DNA of 64,000 bases, from assembly GCA_021769725.1 (NCBI GenBank), contig JAETSI010000005.1, forward strand, positions 79,204-143,203, written 5' to 3'. Below the pieces are notes generated by a model. It did no database searches. It was not told the origin of the DNA and saw only the letters and a list, made by a program, of their open reading frames with translations. Shown here one piece after another: positions 1 through 8,471 of this stretch; the stretch's first letter is position 1; each line of letters starts with the position of its first letter. The stretch comes from Oscillospiraceae bacterium. Lineage in GTDB: Bacteria; Bacillota; Clostridia; Oscillospirales; Ruminococcaceae. Position numbers and translations under genes: made by a program.

Positions 1-645
1 AGCTATATGATTCCATATAACCTCAAGATCCGTGTTCAGGAGGGCGAGTACATTGAAAAGGGTACACGTCTTACTGAAGGAAATATCTACCCTGCCGACA
101 TTCTCAATATCCTGGGAACACAGGAAGTGCAGAACTATATTATTAACGAAGTACAGAAAGTTTACCGCTTGCAGGGTGTTGATATCAACGACAAGCACAT
201 TGAAGTCATTGTACGTCAGATGCTCAGAAAGATCAAGGTTGAGGAAACCGGAAGCAGCTATCTTCTCCCCGGAACGCTTGTTGACCGCAAGGAAATCGAC
301 ATTATCAATGAAGAACTCCAGGCAAGAATTGACGCCGGCGAATATGATGTCCAACTCGTACAGACCAGTCCGGTGCTCCAGGGTATCACCAAGGCGTCCT
401 CCAACTCCGACAGCTTTATGTCAGCCGCTTCATTCCAGGAAACAACAAAAGCTCTTACAGACGCAGCTATCAGAGGAAAGAGCGACAAACTGCTCGGTCT
501 TAAAGAAAACGTTATTATCGGTAAGCTTATTCCTGCCGGTACCGGCATGGATTGCTACAACCGTGTTGAAGTCGTAAAGAACGATGGCTTCAGCGAACAC
601 GCTCCGCAGCAGATGCCTATGCCAATCACTAATCCTATAGTCTGA
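1..645 (+). CDS. rpoC: RNA polymerase beta' subunit, C-terminal part
   Basis: This is the C-terminal 214 residues of the RNA polymerase largest subunit; the gene begins left of the window and the frame is open to base 1. It shows the conserved beta' tail: [18 protein letters not shown], the [18 protein letters not shown] helix, the RQMLRKIKV segment, and QGITKAS followed by [12 protein letters not shown], then [17 protein letters not shown]. These elements belong to the jaw and the C-terminal region near the RNA exit and secondary channels. A strong intrinsic terminator follows at once, so this ends the rpoBC unit. Identification is secure. Confidence 0.97.
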   Translation, partial: SYMIPYNLKIRVQEGEYIEKGTRLTEGNIYPADILNILGTQEVQNYIINEVQKVYRLQGVDINDKHIEVIVRQMLRKIKVEETGSSYLLPGTLVDRKEIDIINEELQARIDAGEYDVQLVQTSPVLQGITKASSNSDSFMSAASFQETTKALTDAAIRGKSDKLLGLKENVIIGKLIPAGTGMDCYNRVEVVKNDGFSEHAPQQMPMPITNPIV

Positions 646-651
646 TTTTTA

Positions 652-685
652 AAAATTCCCCGATGCAAAAGTATCGGGGAATTTT
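652..685 (+). terminator. Intrinsic terminator after rpoC
   Basis: A 13-bp perfect stem (arms 652-664 and 673-685) with an 8-nt loop lies seven bases after the rpoC stop. The descending arm ends in TTTT. Confidence 0.9.
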
Positions 686-692
686 ATGGTTC

Positions 693-721
693 TTGACAAA
701 TCACTTTTATAGTGATAAAAT
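693..721 (+). promoter_or_regulatory. Sigma-A type promoter for the TraB-like gene
   Basis: TTGACA (693-698), a 17-bp spacer and TAAAAT (716-721) precede the gene starting at 764. This is a near-consensus vegetative promoter directly after the rpoC terminator. Confidence 0.8.
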
Positions 722-763
722 AATATAAGTAATACAGATCACATAAAAAGAAAGGACAGACAA

Positions 764-1852
764 ATGAAAAAACTTACAGCTATTTTTATGGTATCAGCGA
801 TGATTCTTTCCCTCGCTTCATGCGGAAAAAATGAAAGTGATAAAGAAAACAGCGGCTTATCCTCCGCAGAAAAAAGTACATCAGCGACTGAAGAAACAAC
901 CAAAACAGAAGAAGAAACAGAAATATCAACAGAAAAAGAAACCGATTCTCCAGATGATAAAAACAACAGCGAAACTCCGGATATAAACGACTATATAACC
1001 GTAGATACCCCCACTCCTGCACTCTGGAAAGCTACAGATCCGGATTCAGGCAATGAGCTTTATCTGATGGGCACTATCCACGTTGTCAGTGAAGAGAAAT
1101 TCTCACTGCCCGATTATATCATGGACGTATACGAAAACAGCAGCGGTGTTGCCGTTGAATACGATATCCGTCAACTGGAAGAAATATCAGGTGCGCAGGA
1201 ACTGCTTCAATACACACTCTATACTGACGGAACAAAAATAAGCGATCATATTTCCGAAGAAGCATACGAAACCGGAAAATCATGTCTTACAGATTTGGGA
1301 ATGTATGCAGGCGTACTTGATTATTATATGCCGGGACTTTGGCTGAATCAAATAGAACAATCAGCGATTATGAGCATAAAAAATCTCTCCAGCGACGGCG
1401 TTGATTCAAAATTTATTGATATGGCGGAAAAAGACGGCAAGGAGATAGTCAGCATTGAAACACTTGAAATCCAAGCTTATGCTATTGTCGGATACTCCGA
1501 CGAATACGCTGATTATTGCATTAGAACACTGCCGGAAGATCTTCAGGATATTGAGGGACTTGCCGAATCATTGGGAAAGCTTTACGATTTGTGGGCATCA
1601 GGAAAAATAGACGAAATGGAAGAATTTTCCGACGAATCTGCTGATATTCCCGAAGATCTGCTTGACGACTATGAGAAATACAACGAAAAGATACTTTACT
1701 CCAGAAACAAAGGTATGGCGGACAAGGCTGCTGAATTTTTGGAAAACGGCGATAACTACTTCTTTATGGTCGGAGCAATGCATTTTGCCGGCAGCAAAGG
1801 CGTTGACGATCTTCTTGAAGACAAGGGATATACCGTTGAAAGACTTTATTGA
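764..1852 (+). CDS. TraB/GumN family lipoprotein
   Basis: A 362-residue secreted lipoprotein. Residues 1-20 form a lipoprotein signal with lipobox LASC (Cys20), followed by a low-complexity Ser/Thr/Glu linker to about residue 75. The body has the TraB/GumN hallmarks: an N-terminal LMGTIHVVSEEKF block and a C-terminal VGAMHFAGSKGVDDLLEDKGY block, which pair the two conserved histidine motifs. The family is related to Tiki-type metalloproteases, but activity is unproven for most bacterial members. A second lipoprotein gene starts 15 bases downstream, so the two are probably co-transcribed from the promoter at 693. Confidence 0.85.
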   Translation: MKKLTAIFMVSAMILSLASCGKNESDKENSGLSSAEKSTSATEETTKTEEETEISTEKETDSPDDKNNSETPDINDYITVDTPTPALWKATDPDSGNELYLMGTIHVVSEEKFSLPDYIMDVYENSSGVAVEYDIRQLEEISGAQELLQYTLYTDGTKISDHISEEAYETGKSCLTDLGMYAGVLDYYMPGLWLNQIEQSAIMSIKNLSSDGVDSKFIDMAEKDGKEIVSIETLEIQAYAIVGYSDEYADYCIRTLPEDLQDIEGLAESLGKLYDLWASGKIDEMEEFSDESADIPEDLLDDYEKYNEKILYSRNKGMADKAAEFLENGDNYFFMVGAMHFAGSKGVDDLLEDKGYTVERLY

Positions 1853-1867
1853 TAAAGGGGAAGAAAC

Positions 1868-2485
1868 ATGAAAAAAAAATTATCCGTAATTCTTTTTTGC
1901 GTCCTTATGGCAATCTGCGGAACTTCATGCAGCAGCAATAAAACTACAGAATCCAGCAGCACAGTAATTTCCTACGGCGAAGCGCAGAAGGGCGATTCCG
2001 CTGAAGAGGCTCTAAAGGAATTCTTCCGTCTCAACTACACCAGAGATTCCGGAGAAGCAGCTTTCAATTATATGTACATCCAACCGATAATTGACAATAT
2101 GATCGAAAAGGACGAGTACAGACAGCGTGTACTTGAATATAATAACGGAAAAAATGAATATCTTAATCTTGTAAGCACCGTTCCGTATATTAAAAGCGTT
2201 AATGAAACGACACCGTTTACCGAAGAACAGCTTGGCTGGGCAAGTCAATATTTTATTGATTATGCAGCTTCCATGGATGTTACTATCGACAGCGTAAACG
2301 TTACCGAAGGGTATAGCTTTCAGTGTACTGTCGTAGATCAGAACGGAAACGAAAAACCTGATACAGAATATTTCGTAAAGGTAGAGGGCGACGGCTGGAA
2401 ATATATGCAAAGCACTAAAGTTCTTGAATCAATGTATGGCAGCGGATCAGAAAATACAACCGCAGCAACGACTGTCTCTGAATAA
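1868..2485 (+). CDS. Small lipoprotein of unknown function
   Basis: 205 residues, start ATG 1868 with a GGGGAAG ribosome site just upstream. It has a typical lipoprotein leader (hydrophobic stretch then GTSCSS, Cys near residue 21), a Ser/Thr-rich linker, and an alpha/beta domain of about 150 residues that I do not recognise. The fold may be a small NTF2-like or DUF4878-like domain (EEALKEFFRLNYTRDSGEAA near residues 45-65), but that is only a resemblance. It is the second gene of a lipoprotein pair and ends before a terminator. Confidence 0.75.
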   Translation: MKKKLSVILFCVLMAICGTSCSSNKTTESSSTVISYGEAQKGDSAEEALKEFFRLNYTRDSGEAAFNYMYIQPIIDNMIEKDEYRQRVLEYNNGKNEYLNLVSTVPYIKSVNETTPFTEEQLGWASQYFIDYAASMDVTIDSVNVTEGYSFQCTVVDQNGNEKPDTEYFVKVEGDGWKYMQSTKVLESMYGSGSENTTAATTVSE

Positions 2486-2542
2486 TTATTATAAAAAACA
2501 GCTCATACCGCCTAATGTCATTAAGCTAAAGAAGAGCAAAAC

Positions 2543-2579
2543 AGTCACAGGTTCAGAAAAGAACTTGTGACTATTTTTA
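2543..2579 (+). terminator. Intrinsic terminator after lipoprotein pair
   Basis: Twelve-base-pair stem (2543-2554 with 2561-2572, one G-U) with a 6-nt loop and a following ATTTTT tract. Confidence 0.85.
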
Positions 2580-2687
2580 TAAAAAGGTATTGACAAAAAC
2601 CTAAAAAAGTGCGGTGAAGCCAATAGCTACAGGCTCTATGCCGTCGAGAGTTAATTCAATATATTCTGAATTCAGATAGGAGAGCGT

Positions 2688-3476
2688 ATGAAAATAATTA
2701 ATAAGAACATTGACGGCGGTAAGTCGTTTGACTGGGGAAGAACATCAGACGATTACGCAAGATTCCGAGATATTTACCCGCAGGAATTCTACGAAAGAAT
2801 CATAAACAGAGGACTTTGTATCAAGGGGCAGAAAGTTTTGGATATTGGTACGGGAACGGGTGTAATCCCGAGAAATATGGCTTGTTACGGTGCAAAGTGG
2901 ACTGGTACGGATATATCTGAAAATCAGATAAAACAAGCCAAACTTTTGTCAAAGGATATGAATATTGAGTATCATGTCATCCCTGCTGAGAAAATAAATT
3001 TTCCTGACAGTTCATTTGACGTGATTACTGCTTGTCAATGTTTTTGGTATTTTGACCATACAGTTCTTATGCCAAAACTTTTCAGAATGCTGAAACCGAA
3101 CGGCAGAATTCTCGTTTTGTATATGGCGTGGCTTCCTTTTAAAGACAAAATTGCAAATGCAAGTGAGAAACTTGTGCTAAAATATAATCCTGAATGGAGT
3201 GGGGGAGGAGAAACCATGCATCCTATATTTATTCCGGAATGTTACAGCGAAAATTTTGAACTCGTTTCCCATGAAGAATATCAATTGAGCGTACATTTTA
3301 CCCGTGAAAGCTGGAATGGAAGAATGAAAGCATGTCGCGGGGTAGGCGCTTCTCTTTCAGAACAGGATATTGCATCATGGGAGAAAGAGCATATGAATTT
3401 ATTATCTGAAATTGCTTCGGACGAATTTGATATTTTACATTATGCGGCAACGGCGGAACTGAAAAGAAAATTTTAA
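2688..3476 (+). CDS. Class I SAM-dependent methyltransferase
   Basis: 262 residues. The SAM site is clear: motif I VLDIGTGTGVIPRNMA (about residues 49-64), the acidic GTDISENQIKQAK loop after beta-2, and the post-motif DSSFDVITACQCFWYFD (about 105-121). The N-terminal DWGRTSDDYARFRDIYPQEFY is typical of small UbiE/Methyltransf_11-type enzymes of unknown substrate. The start is supported by GGAGAG six to seven bases upstream. A WYL regulator follows after 24 bases and could be co-transcribed. Confidence 0.88.
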   Translation: MKIINKNIDGGKSFDWGRTSDDYARFRDIYPQEFYERIINRGLCIKGQKVLDIGTGTGVIPRNMACYGAKWTGTDISENQIKQAKLLSKDMNIEYHVIPAEKINFPDSSFDVITACQCFWYFDHTVLMPKLFRMLKPNGRILVLYMAWLPFKDKIANASEKLVLKYNPEWSGGGETMHPIFIPECYSENFELVSHEEYQLSVHFTRESWNGRMKACRGVGASLSEQDIASWEKEHMNLLSEIASDEFDILHYAATAELKRKF

Positions 3477-3500
3477 ATTATTTTAATTGAGGTATAACCC

Positions 3501-4403
3501 ATGAAAATTGACCGTGTTATCGGAATCTTGTCTATTCTTCTTCAAAGGGAAAAAGTAACGGCATCAGAGCTTGCCGAAAAATTTGAAGTGTCACGCCGCA
3601 CCATTATCCGTGATATTGAGGAAATCAATAAAGCCGGAATTCCCATTGTCACATTTCAGGGGCAGGGCGGCGGAATTTCCGTGATGGATGGGTTCAGACT
3701 GGATCGTACACTCCTTTCAAATGACGACATGAAGGCGATCCTTGCAGGCTTGAAAAGCCTTGACAGCGTAAGCGATACAAAGCGTTACCGTCAGCTTATG
3801 AGCAAGCTTTCGGCAGAAAATCCCGATACGATAAATATGGGAAATCAAATCATCATCGACCTTTCTTCATGGGACAAGGCTGCTGTTTCGGATAAGATAG
3901 AGCTTATCAAAAATGCAATAGACAGTCGCCTGAAAATCAGATTCACTTATTTTTCTCCCACGGATGAAACGGTTCGAGAAATCGAGCCGTACCATTTGAT
4001 TTTTCAATGGTCAAACTGGTATGTGTGGGGGTACTGCGCTTTGCGAAACGATTACCGGATGTTCAAGCTCAATCGTCTGACCGATCTTGAATGTACGAAT
4101 GAACCGTGCGAACTGCGTGACGTTCCCGAATATACCTGCGATAAGCTTCGTCATACCAAAGGAGAAATTAAAGCGACAGTCAAATTTGATAAATCTCTGA
4201 AATGGCGTATAATAGACGAATTCGGCACGGAACTTCCTCGGTTTGACGAAAACGGAGATATCCTGCTTACTTTTACATGGTCTGATGTTCCGTCGTTTTA
4301 CAGCTATATTCTGTCGTTCGGAGATAAGGCGGAGATACTTTCGCCAAAGGAGTATTGCAGTGGATTTCATGAGCTGGTAAAAAGAATTTCGGAAAAATAT
4401 TAA
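3501..4403 (+). CDS. HTH-WYL transcriptional regulator (YafY family)
   Basis: 300 residues. The N-terminus is a DeoR/HTH_11 winged helix (TASELAEKFEVSRRTIIRDI, about 20-39). The middle is a WYL domain: the segment EPYHLIFQWSNWYVWGYC (about 158-175) carries the family's W-Y-x pattern with RMFKLNRLTDLE after it. A C-terminal WCX-like extension completes it. WYL domains sense nucleic acid or nucleotide ligands in several systems. The targets here may include the flanking methyltransferase and acetyltransferase, but no operator is obvious. Confidence 0.9.
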   Translation: MKIDRVIGILSILLQREKVTASELAEKFEVSRRTIIRDIEEINKAGIPIVTFQGQGGGISVMDGFRLDRTLLSNDDMKAILAGLKSLDSVSDTKRYRQLMSKLSAENPDTINMGNQIIIDLSSWDKAAVSDKIELIKNAIDSRLKIRFTYFSPTDETVREIEPYHLIFQWSNWYVWGYCALRNDYRMFKLNRLTDLECTNEPCELRDVPEYTCDKLRHTKGEIKATVKFDKSLKWRIIDEFGTELPRFDENGDILLTFTWSDVPSFYSYILSFGDKAEILSPKEYCSGFHELVKRISEKY

Positions 4404-4414
4404 GGGTGAGTAAT

Positions 4415-4879
4415 TTGGAATTCCGTGTAATTAATAAAGATCGGATAAATGATCTTGTTGATATGAGACTTAAATATTTACGGGAGGATTTTCAATCAAC
4501 ATCAGAAGAAAGTTTTAATTTAGTCAGAAATAATCTTCCAAAATATTTTGAAAATCATCTTAATAGTGATTTATTTGCATTTGGGGCATTTTGCGGTGAT
4601 AAAATAGTTTCAACAGCATTTTTGCTTATAATTGAAAAACCTTGTAATCCACGTTTTACAACAGGAAGAATCGGAGAAATATTTAGCGTATATACTTTGG
4701 AAAAGTATCGCAAGCAAGGCGCTGCATATAATCTTTTGAAAATGCTTATGGAATTTGCTAAAAACCACAAACTTGATCTTATTGAACTTAAAGCAACAAA
4801 TGAAGGATACTCGCTTTATAAAAAGCTTGGATTTTCTGAAAACGCTGCTAATTATGTTCCCATGAAATTTAATTTTTAA
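4415..4879 (+). CDS. GNAT family N-acetyltransferase
   Basis: About 154 residues. The acetyl-CoA core is IGEIFSVYTLEKYRKQGAAYNLLKMLMEFAK, containing the R/Q-x-x-G-x-A pyrophosphate loop (YRKQGAAYNLL), followed by LIELKATNEGYSLYKKLGF. I place the start at TTG 4415 because AAGGG at 4402-4406 gives an 8-base spacing. The in-frame GTG at 4406 lies inside that ribosome site and is less likely. It follows the WYL regulator without a promoter gap. The substrate cannot be predicted. Confidence 0.85.
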   Translation: MEFRVINKDRINDLVDMRLKYLREDFQSTSEESFNLVRNNLPKYFENHLNSDLFAFGAFCGDKIVSTAFLLIIEKPCNPRFTTGRIGEIFSVYTLEKYRKQGAAYNLLKMLMEFAKNHKLDLIELKATNEGYSLYKKLGFSENAANYVPMKFNF

Positions 4880-4891
4880 CTCTAATGAAAC

Positions 4892-4909
4892 GTGACATAC
4901 AGTTGTCAC
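4892..4909. promoter_or_regulatory. Inverted repeat, candidate operator
   Basis: GTGACA (4892-4897) and TGTCAC (4904-4909) form a 6-6-6 inverted repeat just upstream of the likely -10 region (TATGGT or TATACT, 4916-4926) of the four-gene block that begins at 4958. It is well placed to be a regulator site; the cognate protein is unknown. Confidence 0.45.
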
Positions 4910-4957
4910 ATTTGGTATGGTATACTCAGATCATCAAATATGAAATGAGGTACTACC

Positions 4958-5419
4958 ATGAATTATGAAATCGTAAACTTAGAGGAAAAGACCGTCGCAG
5001 GATTTTCTGCAAGAACTAATAACACTTCTCCCGACATGGGAAAAGTGATCGGCGGACTCTGGCAGAGGCTTTACTCCCCCGATGGCTGCTTTACGCTGAA
5101 AAGCAGAGTCAATGATAAGGCTCTCGGAATTTACACAGACTATGCCGATGACGAAAAAGCCGATTATACGGTCATTACTGCTTGTGAGGTAAGCGGCGGG
5201 GATATTCCAGAGAATTTTGAATTGCGAAAGATCCCTGCCGGAAAATATGCGAAATTTGTTGTAAAGGGTCATATGGTCGCTGCTGTTCAGCAGTTCTGGA
5301 CAGAGCTTTGGAAGATGAACCTTAAGCGCTCCTTTGTCTGCGATTTTGAGGAGTATCAGAACGCCGATGTTGAAAATGCGGAGATACATATTTATATTAG
5401 CCTGAAAGAGAACTTGTGA
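4958..5419 (+). CDS. Effector-binding (GyrI/AraC_E_bind-like) protein
   Basis: 153 residues forming a stand-alone effector-binding domain. The pattern EEKTVAGFSARTNN near the start, the YTDYADDEKADYTVITACEV strand pair, and RKIPAGKYAKFVVKGHM followed by VQQFWTELW match the SOUL/GyrI-like fold that binds amphipathic small molecules in MerR and AraC regulators. There is no DNA-binding domain. Its stop overlaps the next start by one base (TGATG), so it is translationally coupled to the PNPOx-like gene. It may be a ligand carrier or sequestering protein. Confidence 0.82.
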   Translation: MNYEIVNLEEKTVAGFSARTNNTSPDMGKVIGGLWQRLYSPDGCFTLKSRVNDKALGIYTDYADDEKADYTVITACEVSGGDIPENFELRKIPAGKYAKFVVKGHMVAAVQQFWTELWKMNLKRSFVCDFEEYQNADVENAEIHIYISLKENL

Positions 5420-5871
5420 TGGGAAGTTTTGACGAAAAGCTTCCTGCACTCTGGAAGAAAATTGGAACACACGGTATCATGACATTATCTACTTGTTCAG
5501 AAAATCGTGTGACGTCACGCCCCATGAGTATGGTTGTGATAGACGGCAGATTTTATTGTCAGACAGATCAGACGTATTTGAAATACAGACAGATTTTAGA
5601 GAACCCAAATGTTGCAGTCTGTCATAAAAATTTCTCAATAGAGGGAACTTGTCAATGTATCGGAAATCCTCTTGAAAGTAAAAATGATTTTTTTATTCAT
5701 GTATTCAAGAAGTATTTCTACGGCTCGTACAAAGCTTATTCTGATTTGCATAACGAACGCTTGCTGGAGATTATTCCGACTTTGATTTATTCGTGGAATT
5801 ATAAATTGACAAAACCATATATGGAATATTTTGACCTTGTGAATTTCACCTATCACAGAGAGGAAAAATAA
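5419..5871 (+). CDS. Pyridoxamine 5'-phosphate oxidase-like protein
   Basis: 150 residues starting at ATG 5419, which overlaps the preceding stop by one base; a GTG three bases earlier is in frame but inside the upstream gene. The split-barrel flavin-binding fold is indicated by GIMTLSTCSENRVTSRPMSMVVIDGRFYC and the QTDQTYLKYRQILENPNVAVC strand-helix unit. Such proteins bind FMN, F420 or haem. The specific activity is unknown. It is one of two PNPOx-like genes in the left region (the other is at 11,879). Confidence 0.8.
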   Translation: MGSFDEKLPALWKKIGTHGIMTLSTCSENRVTSRPMSMVVIDGRFYCQTDQTYLKYRQILENPNVAVCHKNFSIEGTCQCIGNPLESKNDFFIHVFKKYFYGSYKAYSDLHNERLLEIIPTLIYSWNYKLTKPYMEYFDLVNFTYHREEK

Positions 5872-6515
5872 TGGAAAAATTTGATTATAAAAAGGATTAC
5901 AAAGATTTATACCAGCCCAAAGCAAAGCCGTCGATCATTGAAATTCCTGAGATGATCTTCATTGCAATTGACGGAAAGGGCGATCCCAATACCAGCGATG
6001 AATATAAGGAGGCTCTCGAAATTCTGTATGGGCTGTCCTTTGCTATCAAAATGTCAAAAATGAACGGTACTCAACCAGAGGGATATTTTGAATATGTTGT
6101 TCCGCCTCTGGAAGGTCTCTGGTATGTGGATGATGCGAAATTTGACGGCACAAATATTATAGATAAAAGCCGGTTTTTCTGGACGTCCATGATACGTCAG
6201 CCGGAATTTGTGACAGAAAAGGTCTTTGAAAATGCAAGGAATGTTCTTGCAAAGAAAAAGCGTGAGCTTGATCTGTCAAAAGCAAAACTGATAACAATGA
6301 CTGAAGGACTTTGCGTTCAGATAATGCACAAGGGAACATATGACAACGAGCCGGAGAGTATTGCAAAATTACGTGAATTTGCTGAAAAAAGCGGATATAC
6401 CGAGGATATTTCGGATACTCGTTTTCATCATGAGATATATCTTTCCGATCCTCGGAGATGCGCTCCTGAAAACTTAAAAACTGTTATAAGACATCCGATT
6501 AGGAGGAATAATTAA
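5871..6515 (+). CDS. GyrI-like small-molecule-binding protein
   Basis: 214 residues of the GyrI-like family (COG4832 type). The signature is KDLYQPKAKPSIIEIPEMIF followed by AIDGKGDPNTSDEYKEALE and a long C-terminal half ending in YTEDISDTRFHHEIYLSDPRR, the usual closing block. It is a second effector-binding-fold protein in the same coupled cluster. Its ATG shares a base with the preceding TAA. Members are thought to bind hydrophobic ligands; the physiological ligand is not known. Confidence 0.85.
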   Translation: MEKFDYKKDYKDLYQPKAKPSIIEIPEMIFIAIDGKGDPNTSDEYKEALEILYGLSFAIKMSKMNGTQPEGYFEYVVPPLEGLWYVDDAKFDGTNIIDKSRFFWTSMIRQPEFVTEKVFENARNVLAKKKRELDLSKAKLITMTEGLCVQIMHKGTYDNEPESIAKLREFAEKSGYTEDISDTRFHHEIYLSDPRRCAPENLKTVIRHPIRRNN

Positions 6516-6886
6516 TGAAAAGAGCGCTTGGAATTGCAAGATGCGGACTTGCCTGCTGTTTGTGTGGTCAGAATGAGACCTGCAACGGCTGTCAGAGCAA
6601 TGAATGTCCCGATAAGGAATGGTGCGTGAACAGAAAATGCAGTATGGAAAAAGGACTTGAACATTGCTTTGAATGCCCGGAGAATTGCGGAAAATTTATA
6701 CTTGAAAAGATAAAACCGAAGGCATTCAGCGAATTTGCCCGCCGATACGGAATGGAGCGTCTACTTGATTGCCTTGAAAGAAATGAGCGTTCAGGCATTG
6801 TATATCATCGGGATGGAATCAAGGGCGATTACGATGATTTTGAAGATGTGGAAAAGCTGATTGAATTTATCGAAAACGGTGAATGA
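6515..6886 (+). CDS. Cysteine-rich DUF3795 protein
   Basis: 123 residues with thirteen cysteines in the first 62, in the pattern CGLACCLCGQNETCNGC, then CPDKEWC, C, and HCFECPENC. This is a likely metal-binding (Zn or Fe-S) module of DUF3795 type. The C-terminal half is helical and acidic. Its ATG overlaps the upstream stop by one base, completing a chain of four coupled genes that ends at the terminator at 6900. The function is unknown. Confidence 0.85.
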   Translation: MKRALGIARCGLACCLCGQNETCNGCQSNECPDKEWCVNRKCSMEKGLEHCFECPENCGKFILEKIKPKAFSEFARRYGMERLLDCLERNERSGIVYHRDGIKGDYDDFEDVEKLIEFIENGE

Positions 6887-6899
6887 TGCAAAAATTTGA

Positions 6900-6939
6900 G
6901 ATACTGAACAAGCTAAAGAACTTGTTCAGTATCTTTTTA
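6900..6939 (+). terminator. Intrinsic terminator of four-gene block
   Basis: Thirteen-base-pair perfect stem (6900-6912 with 6921-6933), 8-nt loop and TTTTT. Confidence 0.9.
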
Positions 6940-7100
6940 TATGATTTGGCTTTGCAGTCCAAAGAGTTCATCTGCAATTTTGATTACAATACTGTGAAGA
7001 TGCCAACGATCATCGAATGATTTTACAAATATACGCCGTTCATATTGAACAAAAGACGGCATTATGATATAATGGGAAATATAGTCAATCTACTTGGAAT

Positions 7101-7210
7101 AGAAACAAGTTCACTGATAAAAATTTCTCGTAGCCGTATTGTCGTCGTCACTGTGCGACAGCACGTTTTCCTTCTCCGCCTTGCTATGAAAAAATTTTTA
7201 TTTAGTTTCT
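7101..7210 (+). repeat. Hairpin repeat family, copy 1
   Basis: Outer arms around 7101-7134 and 7183-7210 are complementary (ATAAAAATTT at 7117-7126 with its complement at 7192-7201; TAGC with GCTA; GAAAC with GTTTC). They enclose a core from about 7138 to 7183, starting TTGTCGTCGTCAC and ending CTCCGCCTTG. The core hairpin is GTGC-GACA-GCAC. The same core is found at 21,820-21,872 with a different but still paired stem. Confidence 0.7.
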
Positions 7211-7227
7211 TTTGTTATAGCGATAGC

Positions 7228-7256
7228 TTGTAAAATTCACAGATATATGGTATAAT
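7228..7256 (+). promoter_or_regulatory. Promoter for acetyltransferase at 7332
   Basis: TTGTAA (7228-7233), a 17-bp spacer and TATAAT (7251-7256), directly after the repeat element. Confidence 0.6.
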
Positions 7257-7331
7257 TGTTAAAGCAGAGGTTAATAAATCGGAATTTATAGGCATGATAA
7301 TTGTTTATTTTACTTAGAATTGAGGAATGTT

Positions 7332-7829
7332 ATGAGGTTAAGACCTTTTGTATTATGTGATTTTGATGAAATTAAAAATTGGATTTCAGATGAGAGGACA
7401 CACGCTATGTGGTGTGCTGATCTTATTAAATACCCAATTGATAAAGAAAATTTTGACAATATAATGTTTGAAATAGCAACTAAGTTTGGCGATAGTCCAT
7501 ATGTTGCAACTACAGATGAAGGGAAAGTAGTAGGATTCTTTTGCTATTCAGTAAATTTAAGTACAAACGAAGGCATGCTTAAATTTGTAATGGTTAAGCC
7601 TTCACAACGAGGAAAAGGATTAGGAAAAGCAATGTTGCAACTGGCTATTGAATATGCTTTTAATATAACTAAAGTAGATGCAGTTCAGCTCAATGTTTTT
7701 TCAGAAAATATAAGAGCTCAAAAGTGTTATGAACGTGTTGGATTTGTAGCAAGAAAGACAGATGTTGATGTATTTAGTTTTAAAGATGAATCATGGTGCA
7801 GATGTAATATGGTAATAAAGAAAGTGTAG
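7332..7829 (+). CDS. GNAT family N-acetyltransferase
   Basis: 165 residues. I start it at ATG 7332 because GAGG at 7322-7325 is the ribosome site at 6-base spacing; the upstream TTG at 7320 overlaps that site. The acetyl-CoA loop is VMVKPSQRGKGLGKAMLQLAIEYA (R-G-K-G-L-G), followed by VQLNVFSENIRAQKCYERVGF, a standard GNAT C-terminal motif. It resembles RimI/RimJ-type enzymes acting on small molecules or protein N-termini. It stands alone with its own promoter. Confidence 0.87.
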   Translation: MRLRPFVLCDFDEIKNWISDERTHAMWCADLIKYPIDKENFDNIMFEIATKFGDSPYVATTDEGKVVGFFCYSVNLSTNEGMLKFVMVKPSQRGKGLGKAMLQLAIEYAFNITKVDAVQLNVFSENIRAQKCYERVGFVARKTDVDVFSFKDESWCRCNMVIKKV

Positions 7830-7879
7830 ATTGTTTATTTTATTAAATCTTTGACAACTCGGATTTTAAGGAGACAAGT

Positions 7880-8389
7880 ATGATACTTGAAACAGAACGA
7901 TTGTACCTGAGAGAAATGAATCAGGAGGATTTCAATTCTTTGTGCAGCATTCTGCGAGATGAAGAGACAATGTATGCATATGAGGGTGCATTTAGTGATA
8001 ATGAAGTACAGGAATGGCTTGACAGACAGATTTCTCGTTATCAAAAATGGAATTTTGGCTTGTGGGCAGTCATTTTAAAAGAAACCGATAAAATGATAGG
8101 CCAGTGCGGATTGACAATGCAGCCGTGGAAAGATACTGAAGTTCTTGAAATAGGGTATCTTTTCAACAGGTCATACTGGCATAAAGGTTATGCCACAGAA
8201 GCTGCAAAGGCTTGTAAAAAATATGCTTTTGAAGTTTTACAGGAAGATGAAGTCTGCTCTATCATCAGAGATACAAATATTGCTTCTCAAAATGTAGCCG
8301 TCAGAAATGGTATGACAATTACAGATAGATGGATCAAACATTACCGAGGAATCGATATGCCGCATTATCGTTATGTCGTAAAGCGTTAA
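7880..8389 (+). CDS. GNAT acetyltransferase, RimJ/RimL type
   Basis: 169 residues beginning MILETERLYLREMNQEDF, the typical Acetyltransf_3 start. The CoA-binding part is LEIGYLFNRSYWHKGYATEAAKACKKYAFE, followed by SIIRDTNIASQNVAVRNGM. AAGGAG sits 6-7 bases before the ATG. It is one of four consecutive or near-consecutive GNAT genes in this region. The substrate is unknown. Confidence 0.88.
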   Translation: MILETERLYLREMNQEDFNSLCSILRDEETMYAYEGAFSDNEVQEWLDRQISRYQKWNFGLWAVILKETDKMIGQCGLTMQPWKDTEVLEIGYLFNRSYWHKGYATEAAKACKKYAFEVLQEDEVCSIIRDTNIASQNVAVRNGMTITDRWIKHYRGIDMPHYRYVVKR

Positions 8390-8471
8390 TGATGCACGTT
8401 TTATTACCGTATGCAGTAAAATGCAGATATGCGGTGTGACAGTAAGATAAAAAATTTAAATAGGTGAACTT

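Larger units (their letters stand above)
6940..7331. other. Non-coding interval with repeat and promoter
   Basis: About 390 bases without a credible gene. It contains a hairpin repeat element (7101-7210) and a promoter (7228-7256). The 62-codon open frame at 7045-7233 runs straight through the repeat and has no protein-like features. Confidence 0.6.

Noticed and set aside
2590..2687. TTGACA at 2590-2595 as a promoter of the methyltransferase
   Set aside because: No acceptable -10 hexamer lies 16-18 bases downstream.
7045..7233. 62-codon open frame
   Set aside because: It runs through hairpin repeat copy 1 and has no protein-like character.
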